Assembly (NCBI GenBank): GCA_026770025.1
Contig: JAMXDE010000003.1
Coordinates: 1,736,001 to 1,800,000 of the forward strand
Length of the DNA stretch: 64,000 bases
Direction of reading: 5' to 3'
Source: Craspedostauros australis
Taxonomy: Eukaryota; Bacillariophyta; Bacillariophyceae; Mastogloiales; Achnanthaceae
Shown here in pieces: positions 26,242-35,906 of this stretch. The notes beneath the pieces are model-generated. The model saw nothing but the letters and a program-made list of their open reading frames with translations, made no database searches and was not told where the DNA came from. Position numbers and translations under genes: made by a program. The number at the start of each line of letters is the position of its first letter. The first letter of the stretch is position 1.

Positions 26242-26808
26242 TCATTGCCGCAGTGCAGCTGTCTCATGCATCCTCGTACCGACCAAGCCTGGAGGATACT
26301 CGATTTGCTGACATCTCTTGGCAAAGGCCTTCACTTGATCTTCGGCAATCTTGGGCAACGCCGCATCGAGCGCTCGTGATATGATGGGATTCGAGACATG
26401 AATCGCAACCTCGAAATGTACCTCGCACTGCAAGTCCTCGCCGTCGTCCTGGGGTCCTTGGACGCCTTCCAATGCCCATTTGCTGGATAGAGAATCGAAC
26501 AGATGGCTCTCGATGCTGTTCGCTGTGATAGTCATTGATTCGGGGTTCACCTGCACTCGTGAAACGTACTCTTCGGTGAAGAACAGCGATGGATACCCGA
26601 TGATCAGCTTGCCGTCGAACGTGCGCCCATCAGGATGAGTTCGAAGAACGGTGGATTGGATGCAGTAGGGGATGAAGTTCTGGTACTGATCCACATCCTG
26701 GATGATGCGAAACAAGTGCAGCGGGTGGGTTGGGAGCGTGCGATGGACTGTGTGCCGTTTGATGCTGGATGATAGCGACGGCGCTTGTCTTTGGAAGGCT
26801 TTCCACAT
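26242..26808 (-). CDS. COQ10: Mitochondrial coenzyme Q-binding protein COQ10 (START/polyketide cyclase fold)
   Basis: 188 residues, starting at the ATG at 26808 (MWKAFQRQAP), which gives a basic, Ser-rich mitochondrial presequence (about 1-28); no ATG lies further upstream in this frame before the stop. The single START-like domain begins HPLHLFRIIQDVDQYQNFIPYC, the COQ10 hallmark (Pxx.lF..v.dv..Y..FlP.c), continues with LIIGYPSLFFTEEYVSRV and ends with an amphipathic C-terminal helix (KIAEDQVKAFAKRCQQIEYP). COQ10 binds ubiquinone at the inner membrane and is needed for Q biosynthesis and respiratory electron transfer. It is close to the family's usual length and complete in one exon. Confidence 0.93.
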   Translation of the reverse strand: MWKAFQRQAPSLSSSIKRHTVHRTLPTHPLHLFRIIQDVDQYQNFIPYCIQSTVLRTHPDGRTFDGKLIIGYPSLFFTEEYVSRVQVNPESMTITANSIESHLFDSLSSKWALEGVQGPQDDGEDLQCEVHFEVAIHVSNPIISRALDAALPKIAEDQVKAFAKRCQQIEYPPGLVGTRMHETAALRQ

Positions 26809-27428
26809 TGCGGTCTTTTGCGTGTCGGTGGAGGTATCTGCATCGCGCTCACAGGAGCACGAATGAATAGATGGTGGATGGATGCGTGAGTCCCATACTC
26901 GTGCTTGGTAGCATGGGTGGATGTGCGCGTGCGCGCATGGGCAACGACTGACGAAAGAAGAAACATCTCTTCCAACCAAACAAATGAAATGGGGCTTGCG
27001 GCAAATCAGGATGTGGAAGTTTAAGTTCTTTCATTGCTCTCAAAGTTGCGGTAAATGAATATAAAGAGAGGAAAAGTCGTCCTCAAAAATTCCCTTCGCT
27101 TCCGAAAAACTGTTGTTTCAAAATCAAACTGCGCACTTTGCTGGCGCTTGGCCAGTCTGTAGTTCGGGAGAGCACCGTTGGCAGTGCCGCCAGAACAATA
27201 GCTCGTACATCTCCAACTCATGCATTGACTATCATGGTACATATTTCTTCCTCCTCATTGGGCTGGGCGACGGAAAGACATGAATGAGAAATTGCGGTGA
27301 ATAACAGCATTGATGATAATACCCATTTGGGTGAATTAATTGGCGCATGTTCATTTCTCTCGATGTCCATCCAGTCCTTATTCGGCTGCTCTTACCTACT
27401 CCGACATGCCTCTCGACGGGTAATGGGA
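26809..27428. other. Intergenic region upstream of COQ10
   Basis: No gene recognised. It holds the COQ10 promoter side and the 3' flank of the TPR gene. Confidence 0.55.
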
Positions 27429-28782
27429 TCAAACTAAAGAGGTAGTCTTCGCATCACCCACCAACGCAGCGATGTCCAAAATTCGATTGATAGCAGCCGG
27501 CGGCCAACTCACAACCTTGTTCAGATATTCTGTATCGCTGAACTTCAAACGCTGACGGTCAGGGATCTCCAGGAACTTCCGTCTTGCTGCTAACGTGTCG
27601 CCCTTGGCATCCAGGAACACGGCGTATGCTGCCCTGACTGTGCACCAGCAGGAGTTCAAGCATGAACGCAAAGATAGATGTGGAGGCGTGCGCATTGGAT
27701 TACGTGTACGTGCGTATTTCGTGCCGCGACAAGTACAAGTATCGCAGACGCAATCGTGAGCAATCAGGCAGTTGGTTGGTTGATTTGTGAGTCTACGTCG
27801 TGCATCGACTGGATGGTCACATTGCTTGTGTAGTGATGTAATATACGAGCAATGACCACCCATATGCGCAATGAGAGAAGCGAGCGCCGCGAAATGTACA
27901 TCAATGAACACGCATGTGACACAACACAAACATGACACAATGTCACGTACCTTCCGGTGCTTCTGGGAAACGGATCTCAACGCGCTTGAAGAGGTTGAAT
28001 CCACCATCCACATCGCCCAATTGCAGCTTCACGATGGCCGCTCGCAGCCAGAACGGGCTCACTTCGTTGGCGGTCATGGAGATCGCCAACGCGTAATCCT
28101 TGTCAGCCTGGTTGTAGTAGCCATTCACCTCGCGGGCACGCGCCAAGTTTTGCGCCACGATGGCATCCGGACGTTCCCGAAGGGCGCTGGCGCGTTCCAG
28201 ATCTCCCAACGCCTCGGCGTACATGCCGCTGTTGAGACGCACGGTGCCTCGGTTCAGCAGGAGCACGTAGAGGTCGCTGCACCGCTTCACGCCAAACGCA
28301 GCCTCCGAGGAGTCCAAGCTCTCCTGGCACAACCGAATGGCCTTGGAGTAGTTGTTGTCGGCCGATGGCAAATCCCCCAGAACCACCTGCGTGTTGCCCA
28401 GGTTGCTCCATCCGTAGATGAAATCGGGGTTGATCTTGGTGACCTTCGAGTAGAGGCGCTGGGCAGCCGCGATGTTGCCCTGCGATTCCAACGCCCGTCC
28501 TTCGTTGAACAGCTTCTTGGCATCGCTATTTGCGGCAACGTCGACGGCCTGCGCCGAGGTTGGCGTCAGCCATGAGGCCGGTGCCGCCGCAGTCGTCGCA
28601 ACGGCGACAATATTGCGAAAGGCCTTTCGTCGATTCAGCGCTGGGCGGTTCCCATTGCCGTTCCCATTGCCGCTGCCACTGCTCCATGCCTGCGCCTGCT
28701 GTGCGTACACAAACAAGAGACCGAGAGCGGCGAAGCATGATGTGCTCCTTATTCTCCCAAAGGTGTTGATTGTCTTGGTCAT
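27429..28782 (-). CDS. TPR-repeat protein with plastid and thylakoid-lumen targeting
   Basis: Exons 28782-27951 and 27637-27429 (intron 27638-27950, GT..AG, phase 1) give 346 residues. The start is set at MTKTINTF (28782), because a signal peptide then follows directly (SCFAALGLLFVYAQQAQA, cut before W). After it come a basic transit stretch (RPALNRRKAFRN) and a second hydrophobic segment with twin arginine and an AQA cleavage site (about 52-82): a tripartite route to the thylakoid lumen. The mature part is three to four TPR-like helical pairs (AKKLFNEGRALESQGN, NPDFIYGWSNLGNTQ, LLLNRGTVRLNSGMYAEAL, DKDYALAISM). The C-terminal exon has the block YLNKVVSWPPAAINRIL, which resembles a conserved ending I associate with cyanobacterial and plastid TPR proteins. 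Function unknown; a photosystem assembly role is plausible. A copia element sits 250 bp upstream. Confidence 0.82.
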
Positions 28783-29031
28783 GGTGAATGATCGTGAAAC
28801 CTCTCCTTTCTGCTCTGTTGCGACTGATGCTGTCTTCGTTTGCGTTCTTTGCAATCGCCTCTTGCTTGTTGCCGTCATGGGTGTCTGCGCGTTGCTGGAT
28901 CCCTCCGTTTTGGTGTTGTGTTTCCGGATTGAGCTGTCGCAAGTATCTGGGCAGAGACACTCAAAGTCCCACTTGAGATCTGGACGGCGACGATCCACCA
29001 AGAGAGGCAGAGCGAGAGAAGGTGCGTGCGT

Positions 29032-29036
29032 GAGCG
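29032..29036. repeat. Target-site duplication, left copy (GAGCG)
   Basis: GAGCG next to the left LTR matches 35590-35594 next to the right LTR. The match can be extended to TGAGCG because the T is ambiguous with the LTR end. Confidence 0.85.
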
Positions 29037-29204
29037 CAAGCAGATACGGACGTTATTACCGGTTATTTGAGCGTTAGACTGGGCACTTGCAGCTGAATCG
29101 TACGCAGCAGAGTAGAGACCACATGAGAGGTAAATGGCTCGTGCCTTGAGCTCATAATCCGTTGTTTACTTCTAATTCCATGCCTTTTCCCAGTAGGAGA
29201 GTTT
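29037..29204 (+). repeat. Left LTR, 168 bp
   Basis: Identical to 35422-35589. It starts CAAGCAGATACGG and ends GGAGAGTTT, without the usual TG..CA termini. Confidence 0.9.
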
Positions 29205-29222
29205 GGTTTATCACTGACTCGT
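29204..29222 (+). other. Candidate primer binding site
   Basis: TGGTTTATCACTGACTCGT begins at the LTR edge. It opens with TGG as tRNA-primed sites do, but is not an exact match to the common initiator-Met site (TGGTATCAGAG), so the primer is uncertain. Confidence 0.35.
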
Positions 29223-29786
29223 CGCTCTTTCTGAGCAATATGAGAGGAACAGCCTGAAGAGGCTACGATAATACTGGAGCTGCAGAATCGTGTAGTATCC
29301 GCCATGGCCGGCACAGCCTGCGTAGTGCGGCGTCTCCTATGACAATCATGTGCTGATGTATATTGGTCAACATCAGAGGGACGTCAACTCAATGTGACGC
29401 AATTGCGCGATTGAGTGGCATCGATGGACGCATCGACCATGAGACCAACATGTGATTCCTTGAGTCAACCCGTCCGCTGTGACGGAATAGATCCTGGGTA
29501 TATACAAAATTCCCGCTTCTCGACTTCACCAGATATGGAAGGAACGCGCAGTAGCACGGAGCTACTTGTGGGATTAGGGCATGACGAGTATTAGAGCAGA
29601 CACGCCTTGTTCCAGCATATGATCTGCTATGTTCTGCTTGTTGGTCTGTTGTTTTTCAGGCATCACGGAATGCATTCGCTTTGCTCACAATTTCCAAATC
29701 TCGCACGATTGAAACACGATTAAACACAAACACAGACACCAACAGCATCAAACAAGACGATATCGCAACATCCAAAGACATCCACG

Positions 29787-31283
29787 ATGGCAGGAGCAGC
29801 AGCCGAAATCCAAAACTATTTTCGTAATGTGCTACTGTTTCCGGATGACACGATTGGAGAAGCGATCAAGGAGCAGGGAATATCTTCATTTGACGACCTG
29901 CTTTCATTCGACGACGACGATATACAGGCGTTGTGTGAACGCATTCGGAAAGGCAGTGGTTACATCGCAAATCCAGCATACGTACCCTCAAAGCCAGTCT
30001 CCGGGACACCGGTAATGATCCGCAACCCAGGAGTGCCTCTTGGATGGGTATTTGAGATGAGATTGCGGAAGCTTCGCTATCTTCGCTTTCACTACAGCCG
30101 CATTCAACGATCATTCACTTCATCAGGTGCCACACTATCCCGACTCAACACCGCTTGGACCTTATTCAAAGACGAGAAACGAATCAAAGACAGTGATCCT
30201 CTACCAACGCCGGAATTACTCACCAAGGTGGACTCAGTCAGAGAGACGCTGGAGGACATCCGCAATTACTTGGACAACACACTTGGGAGTCAAGACATTC
30301 CACTTGCATACGTTGTTCGACCAGAATCAGAGAAGCCAGAGGACAGAATTCCAGCTGTCACAACATCATTTGGAGAACCAACCATGTTGGACGAACTGAT
30401 TGACCGTGCACCCCATTCCGGTTCCATCTACAAAGCAGACAGAGCAGCAGTTTGGCAAGTTGTTCGAGCTGCAACACACGGTGGTCCTGCGTGGAACTGG
30501 GTACAGGGCTTCGAGAGATCGAAAGACGGACGAGCAGCTCATCAGGCGCTTGAGCAACACTATCGTGGAGACTCTTTTCAAGCACGCACGAAAGCATCGG
30601 CTGACAAAACGATCGCAGAGACATACTTCGACGGAAGAGCACGAAACTTCACGTTTGAGATGTACGCACAGCGATTGAATGCAGCCTTTGAAGATCTTGC
30701 GCAGGGAGGTGAACCGCAGATGGAAGAAGCAAAAGTCAGACGTCTTATGCGAGGAATCAGAGACCAACGTCTGTTCCCAGCATGCGAAGTCGTACGAGCA
30801 ACGAAAACGTACAAGACCAGCTTTCATCGAACGGTGAACTATCTCGCAGAGTCTCTTGATCAGCGCACTGACACAACAACAAGTCGACGTATTGCAGGGA
30901 TGCAAGGCAATAACAGGAAGAACCGAGGCCGCTCAGGTGGTGGTGGAGGCCAAGGCCGGGGTGGCAGGGGCGGACGTGGTAAAGGCGGCGACAAAGGCAA
31001 ACCACAATACAATGCCAACATGAACGTGACCGACAGATATTACGACCGTGAAGAATGGGCAGTCATGTCTGCCGCGCAGCGTGCACGTGCCATTGCACTT
31101 CGACAAGAACGAGATGCGAGAAGAGGAGTTGCATCAGTTGATACGCAAGGACAGAGCAAACGTCAGCGAACAGATGGTCAGGACGCGACGCCTCCTGTTG
31201 CCTCGGGAAGTGCCTCTGCCGACCAGCGCAAGAGCGGCATCGGGGCATTCATGACACGTCGCAATCAACAAGGCCAATCCTGA
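29787..31283 (+). CDS. gag: Copia Gag polyprotein
   Basis: 498 residues from ATG 29787 to TGA 31281-31283. The N-terminal part is a largely helical capsid-like region. Residues about 370-400 form a glycine/arginine tract (GGGGGQGRGGRGGRGKGG), probably the RNA-binding nucleocapsid segment. No CX2CX4HX4C zinc knuckle is present, which most copia Gags have. The 5' leader is A/C-rich. Gag assembles the virus-like particle that packages the element's RNA. The stop is in the same frame as pol (see the readthrough entry). Confidence 0.9.
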   Translation: MAGAAAEIQNYFRNVLLFPDDTIGEAIKEQGISSFDDLLSFDDDDIQALCERIRKGSGYIANPAYVPSKPVSGTPVMIRNPGVPLGWVFEMRLRKLRYLRFHYSRIQRSFTSSGATLSRLNTAWTLFKDEKRIKDSDPLPTPELLTKVDSVRETLEDIRNYLDNTLGSQDIPLAYVVRPESEKPEDRIPAVTTSFGEPTMLDELIDRAPHSGSIYKADRAAVWQVVRAATHGGPAWNWVQGFERSKDGRAAHQALEQHYRGDSFQARTKASADKTIAETYFDGRARNFTFEMYAQRLNAAFEDLAQGGEPQMEEAKVRRLMRGIRDQRLFPACEVVRATKTYKTSFHRTVNYLAESLDQRTDTTTSRRIAGMQGNNRKNRGRSGGGGGQGRGGRGGRGKGGDKGKPQYNANMNVTDRYYDREEWAVMSAAQRARAIALRQERDARRGVASVDTQGQSKRQRTDGQDATPPVASGSASADQRKSGIGAFMTRRNQQGQS

Positions 31284-31336
31284 CATGAGGTGGGAGGGCG
31301 ACGCCATGCAACGGCGATCAGTCAGTCCCTTCCATC
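31281..31336 (+). promoter_or_regulatory. In-frame UGA between gag and pol with downstream stem-loop (probable readthrough site)
   Basis: UGA (31281-31283) is followed by C, the leakiest stop context. Five nt further, GGTGGGAGGG (31289-31298) can pair with CCCTTCCATC (31327-31336) over 10 bp with two G-U pairs. The loop contains a second stem, CGCC (31302-31305) with GGCG (31313-31316). This resembles the UGA/UAG-plus-structure signals used for Gag-Pol in some retroelements. The structure was predicted by eye. Confidence 0.55.
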
Positions 31337-34300
31337 TGAGACACCGAGAGCCGAATTGGACTCACATGCTGACACTTGTGCTTTTGGTCCTACTGCATAC
31401 ATTGTACACCGAACTACACAGACCGTCACAACATCGCCATTCTTGGACACATTGGGGGACGTCACAAACGTACCAATTGTCACAGCAGCGATTGCGTATG
31501 ACGATCCTGTTTCGTACACCACTTACATCCTCTTCTTTCCTCAATCATTATATTTTGAAACCCTTCCTCATCCGCTATTGTGTCCGCATCAAATGCGCAT
31601 GGCGGGTATCATCGTCAATGAGACACCTTTGGTCATGTTACCAGAGGAGAATCGTCATTCATACTCACATTCTATTCTTTCTTCACATCATGATTTGCAC
31701 ATCCCACTTCAGCTGAACGGAACGGTATCCTATTTTCATATTCGACAACCAACGCGAGACGAGATACAGTCCGACCGAGATTGCGTCCATGTATACATGA
31801 CATCAGATGCATATTGGGATCCATCACAGCTGTCGTCAGGGGACGATGAAGCGGCGATACGTGCGAAGCTTCAAGCAGATCAACAGATGCATATTGAATC
31901 ACCGATCAGATACGAGCATGACAATCGAACAATACATCACACGCGTACCTCGAATCGAAAGGGGACGATAACGCCAGAGCAGCTGGCAGCGAGATGGCGA
32001 ATCGGAATCGAAGCAGCAAAACGAACACTCGATGTGACAACGCAATTGGCAGTCCGTGATTTCACTACAACGACAGGAACACGTCGACTCAACCCTTATG
32101 CGATGCAGCTCCGATACCGACGCCTCAATACACAAATGTACACCGACACGATGTTCGCGAAGACAAAGTCCATACGTGGGAACATCTGTGCAATGATTTA
32201 TTGTACACCATTTCATTGGGTCAGAGTGTACCCAATGGCGGCAAGGCGAGAGGCCGCGCAGACACTCGATGAGCTATTCAGAGATTACGGCATCCCACAC
32301 ACAATGATACCAGACAATGCACGAGAGCTAGTTGAGGGCAACTTCAAGAGCAAACTTCTCAAAGCTCAAGTCTCAATCCGTCCCGTGGAAGCGTATATTC
32401 ACAACCAGAACAAAGCGGAGGCAACGATCCGAGAACTTCGACGTCAATACCGGCGGCTCATGACATCGACGAACACACCTGCATACTTGTGGGATTATTG
32501 TTTTGAGTACTGTGCAGAGATTCGAAGCAACACAGCACTTCAGATATATGATCTACATGGCCAGACACCAACTACAATCCTAACTGGCGATACCACCGAC
32601 ATCTCACATATCTCAGAATTCGGGTGGTTCGACTTTGTGTGGTACATGAATCTCCAGGGAGCAAACATGAACACAAAACATCTTGGTCGCTACCTCGGTC
32701 CGTCAAAGGCCGTGGGTGAAGCGATGTGCTCGTACATTCTCACATCTTCTGGCGCTGTTGTTTCTAAATCCTCTGTCATTCCTTTATCCGATGTCGACCT
32801 CAACAGTGAAGCAGTCAAACAACAACAATCCGACTTCATGTCCAATCTACGAAACAAATGGAAAGATCGAATGGAAGGCATCAAGCCAGGGGACGACGGA
32901 GACGACGTCGACGACACAGCCGAAGACATTGCATTCCTGGAGCAGACTACATCATTGGAACCTTTGATAGAGCCAGCTGACGCCGACGAAGACGCATACG
33001 ATCGATACCTGTCTGCTCGAGTCAAGTTGCCTGCGGGTGATGACATCCAATTTGGTACTGTGAAGCGCCGAAAGCGCGATGCAAGCGGGAAGCTGATTGG
33101 TCACTCACATTCAAATCCACTTCTTGACACGTCCATGTATGAGGTTGAATTTGTCGACGGGCACAGCGAGGTGTTCAATGCGAATCAGATCGCGGAAAAT
33201 ATCTACGCACGAACAGATGACGACGGATACACAACACTCTTGATGGAGGATATCATCGACCATAAGCGACTCCCAACCGCAGCAACCGCTGATGACAAGA
33301 CGACCACGAAGACGACAAAGGGATGGAAGCTGTGTGTGTTATGGAAAGACGGATCTACATCATGGATTCACTTACGCGATGCCAAGGAGGCTGACCCTGT
33401 GAAGACAGCCGAGTATGCGACCAACAACCAGCTCACCAATGAGCCTGCCTTTCGATGGTGGGTTCCATACACAATGAAGCGGCGCAACCGCATCCTGATG
33501 GCCAACCGCAAACGATACTTCCGACGAAATGAGAAATATGGTCTCGAATTACCAAAGAGCGTCCAACGAGCTCTTGCGATCGACGAGGAGACAGGAACCG
33601 ACTTCTGGCGCAAAGCATTGGAGAAAGAGATGAAGAACGTTCGACCAGCTTTCGACATCAAGACAGAAGACACGAAGCCACCAGTCGGATACACCTACAT
33701 TGCATGTCACATGATCTTCGATATCAAAGTTGACCTCACACGAAAGGCGCGACTTGTGGCAGGCGGTCACATGACTGAAGCACCATCCAGCATAACATAT
33801 GCCAGTGTGGTGACACGCGAAAGCGTTCGAATCGCATTCCTCTTGGCGGCGCTGAACGACCTCGATGTGCTTGCGGCAGACGTGATGAACGCATACCTCA
33901 ACGCGCCATGCCGCGAACGCGTCTACACAACATGTGGACCTGAGTTCGGGGCAGACGCAGGAAAGGTAGCGATAATCTGTCGCGCACTCTATGGGCTCAA
34001 GTCAAGCGGCGCTGCCTGGAGGGCACACCTTGCAGAGACACTGCAGAACTCACTCGGATTCACCTCGTGTCGTGCAGACAGCGATGTTTGGATGAAGCCA
34101 GCAGTTACGAGCGATGGGTCTGAATATTACGAGTACATCCTCGTGTACACTGATGACATTCTGGCGATCTCCAAAGATCCCAGCGCGATACTCTCACACA
34201 TTGGTTCTTACTTCTTTCTCAAACCCGCCTCGATCGGTCCACCAACAACATACCTCGGCTCTACAATCGCTCCATTCCATCTCACAGCAGAACCGGAGCG

Positions 34301-35225
34301 GCCGAAGTGGAGCATGGGATCCCAGCGATACGTCCGAGAGGTCACGAAGATGGCGCAGAAATGGCTTGAGGCCCGTGGCGGTAAATTCCGTACCAGCGCG
34401 AAAAGCGTGATACCAAACGGGTACCGACCAGAGCTTGACGCCACCACCCTTTGTGATCCAGAGGAAATGAACTATTATCAACAGCTGATTGGGATCCTGA
34501 GGTGGATCGTCGAGTTGGGGCGGATCGACATATGCTGCGAGACAAGCATGATGTCTTCATACTGTGCTGCCCCCAGAACAGGGCATTTGCGTGTGCTTTT
34601 TCATATGTTTGCCTATCTTAACTCACATGACCGATCACGTTTGGTGTTCGACGATGCATACGTCAAGAAGAACACCACTCCAACACCAGATTGGGCATCC
34701 TTCTACCCAGACGCACGCGAATTGATACCACATGACATGCCAAAACCAAGAGGCAAAGCAGTCCAGATGACGTGTTTTGTTGATGCAGATCATGCAGGAG
34801 ATCAATACACACGACGATCTCGAACAGGTGTTTTACTTTTCTTGAATTCCTCTCCCATCTTATGGTACAGCAAGAAGCAGAATGGAATCGAGACATCGAC
34901 ATTTGGTTCAGAGTTCACCGCACTCAAGGTCGCCATGGAGATTGTGATTGGCATGAGATACAAGCTTCGAATGATGGGTGTGCCTTTGGAGGGACCGGCT
35001 GATATCCGAGTTGACAACCAGAGCGTCGTCTATAACGCATCCGCACCCGAATCACAGCTGAGAAAGAAAGCCAACGCAATTGCATATCACTTTGTCCGAG
35101 AGAATGTGGCGGCAGGAGTGGCAGTCATCCAATATGAACCATCGGAGACCAACCTGGCTGACATGTTGACCAAGCCACAATCAGGTCCAAGACGACGAGA
35201 GCAATCACAACACATTCTATTTTGA
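31284..35225 (+). CDS. pol: Copia Pol polyprotein (protease, integrase, reverse transcriptase, RNase H)
   Basis: 1313 codons open from just after the gag UGA to TGA at 35223-35225; same frame as gag. The first ATG comes only after the protease motif, so translation probably runs through the gag stop. Domains in order: aspartic protease (LDSHADTCAFG, about 25-35); integrase core with the D,D,E set in TDTMFA, PDNARELVEG and NKAEATIREL (about 290-385), but without a clear HHCC finger; reverse transcriptase with ADVMNAYLNAP and the YTDD box (about 870-960); RNase H with FVDADHAGD, ETSTFGSEF and VDNQS (about 1160-1260). No internal stop or frameshift, so the element looks competent. Confidence 0.93.
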   Translation, partial: HEVGGRRHATAISQSLPSETPRAELDSHADTCAFGPTAYIVHRTTQTVTTSPFLDTLGDVTNVPIVTAAIAYDDPVSYTTYILFFPQSLYFETLPHPLLCPHQMRMAGIIVNETPLVMLPEENRHSYSHSILSSHHDLHIPLQLNGTVSYFHIRQPTRDEIQSDRDCVHVYMTSDAYWDPSQLSSGDDEAAIRAKLQADQQMHIESPIRYEHDNRTIHHTRTSNRKGTITPEQLAARWRIGIEAAKRTLDVTTQLAVRDFTTTTGTRRLNPYAMQLRYRRLNTQMYTDTMFAKTKSIRGNICAMIYCTPFHWVRVYPMAARREAAQTLDELFRDYGIPHTMIPDNARELVEGNFKSKLLKAQVSIRPVEAYIHNQNKAEATIRELRRQYRRLMTSTNTPAYLWDYCFEYCAEIRSNTALQIYDLHGQTPTTILTGDTTDISHISEFGWFDFVWYMNLQGANMNTKHLGRYLGPSKAVGEAMCSYILTSSGAVVSKSSVIPLSDVDLNSEAVKQQQSDFMSNLRNKWKDRMEGIKPGDDGDDVDDTAEDIAFLEQTTSLEPLIEPADADEDAYDRYLSARVKLPAGDDIQFGTVKRRKRDASGKLIGHSHSNPLLDTSMYEVEFVDGHSEVFNANQIAENIYARTDDDGYTTLLMEDIIDHKRLPTAATADDKTTTKTTKGWKLCVLWKDGSTSWIHLRDAKEADPVKTAEYATNNQLTNEPAFRWWVPYTMKRRNRILMANRKRYFRRNEKYGLELPKSVQRALAIDEETGTDFWRKALEKEMKNVRPAFDIKTEDTKPPVGYTYIACHMIFDIKVDLTRKARLVAGGHMTEAPSSITYASVVTRESVRIAFLLAALNDLDVLAADVMNAYLNAPCRERVYTTCGPEFGADAGKVAIICRALYGLKSSGAAWRAHLAETLQNSLGFTSCRADSDVWMKPAVTSDGSEYYEYILVYTDDILAISKDPSAILSHIGSYFFLKPASIGPPTTYLGSTIAPFHLTAEPERPKWSMGSQRYVREVTKMAQKWLEARGGKFRTSAKSVIPNGYRPELDATTLCDPEEMNYYQQLIGILRWIVELGRIDICCETSMMSSYCAAPRTGHLRVLFHMFAYLNSHDRSRLVFDDAYVKKNTTPTPDWASFYPDARELIPHDMPKPRGKAVQMTCFVDADHAGDQYTRRSRTGVLLFLNSSPILWYSKKQNGIETSTFGSEFTALKVAMEIVIGMRYKLRMMGVPLEGPADIRVDNQSVVYNASAPESQLRKKANAIAYHFVRENVAAGVAVIQYEPSETNLADMLTKPQSGPRRREQSQHILF

Positions 35226-35413
35226 GTTTGTGAGACTGCGCGACAGTACCCATCGGATGGTCGGCTGGGGAGTAACTTCCTGGTGGATGGGATGAGCGCC
35301 CTGTGGTGTCCATTCATGAGGACATGCAGCAGGTACATACCGTACGAATGAATATGAACGAGAGCACCGAAGAGATTGAGACGATCTGACGAGCAGCAGA
35401 GCCACCGCATATC

Positions 35414-35420
35414 GAGGGGA
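35414..35420 (+). other. Candidate polypurine tract
   Basis: GAGGGGA lies one base before the right LTR at 35422, in the expected plus-strand priming position. Confidence 0.5.
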
Positions 35421-35421
35421 C

Positions 35422-35589
35422 CAAGCAGATACGGACGTTATTACCGGTTATTTGAGCGTTAGACTGGGCACTTGCAGCTGAATCGTACGCAGCAGAGTAG
35501 AGACCACATGAGAGGTAAATGGCTCGTGCCTTGAGCTCATAATCCGTTGTTTACTTCTAATTCCATGCCTTTTCCCAGTAGGAGAGTTT
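35422..35589 (+). repeat. Right LTR, 168 bp
   Basis: Identical to the left LTR at 29037-29204. Followed by the GAGCG target duplication. Confidence 0.9.
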
Positions 35590-35594
35590 GAGCG
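35590..35594. repeat. Target-site duplication, right copy (GAGCG)
   Basis: Matches 29032-29036 across the element. Confidence 0.85.
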
Positions 35595-35906
35595 GATGGA
35601 TTTGCGTGTGGATGGAAGGATTCGATTCTCCCAGGAGTCAGTTTTGGGACTGTCATGTTCGATTCGCCCGACCACAATTCACGACAGAGAATTGGGAGAC
35701 TACGAGCTAGGTTGCAGTCGTACTCTCTTCGAAGCTCGACTTGCGTAGTATAGCATTATTATACGTTGCTCTGCTCACTATCCTCGTCTGATAGCTGCGT
35801 TTGTGGAGCACTTTGCTTGTACCGGAGCATCGCTGGATCATGCCATGCTGTTTTATTCTGCCAGGAGTACACTCTAACGCATTATACGATCTACGTATGT
35901 GTGACG
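35595..35906. other. Intergenic region right of the retrotransposon
   Basis: This was the upstream flank of the TPR gene before insertion. No gene seen. Confidence 0.6.

Larger units (their letters stand above)
29037..35589 (+). mobile_element. Complete Ty1/copia LTR retrotransposon (algal CoDi-like)
   Basis: A 6553-bp element: 168-bp LTR, 582-bp leader, gag, in-frame UGA, pol with protease-integrase-RT-RNase H in copia order, 196-bp 3' part, 168-bp LTR. The two LTRs are identical by eye and flanked by a 5-bp duplication, so insertion is recent. The large gag and pol frames carry no internal stop other than the UGA. The integrase lead-in (RWRIGIEAAKRTLDVTTQ) and the LDSHADTCAFG protease resemble the copia elements of stramenopile algae. 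It inserted 250 bp upstream of the TPR gene's start codon, in the opposite orientation to that gene. Confidence 0.95.

Noticed and set aside
29063..29314. Short minus-strand open frame shared by both LTRs
   Set aside because: It is just a chance open frame in the LTR, antisense to the element.
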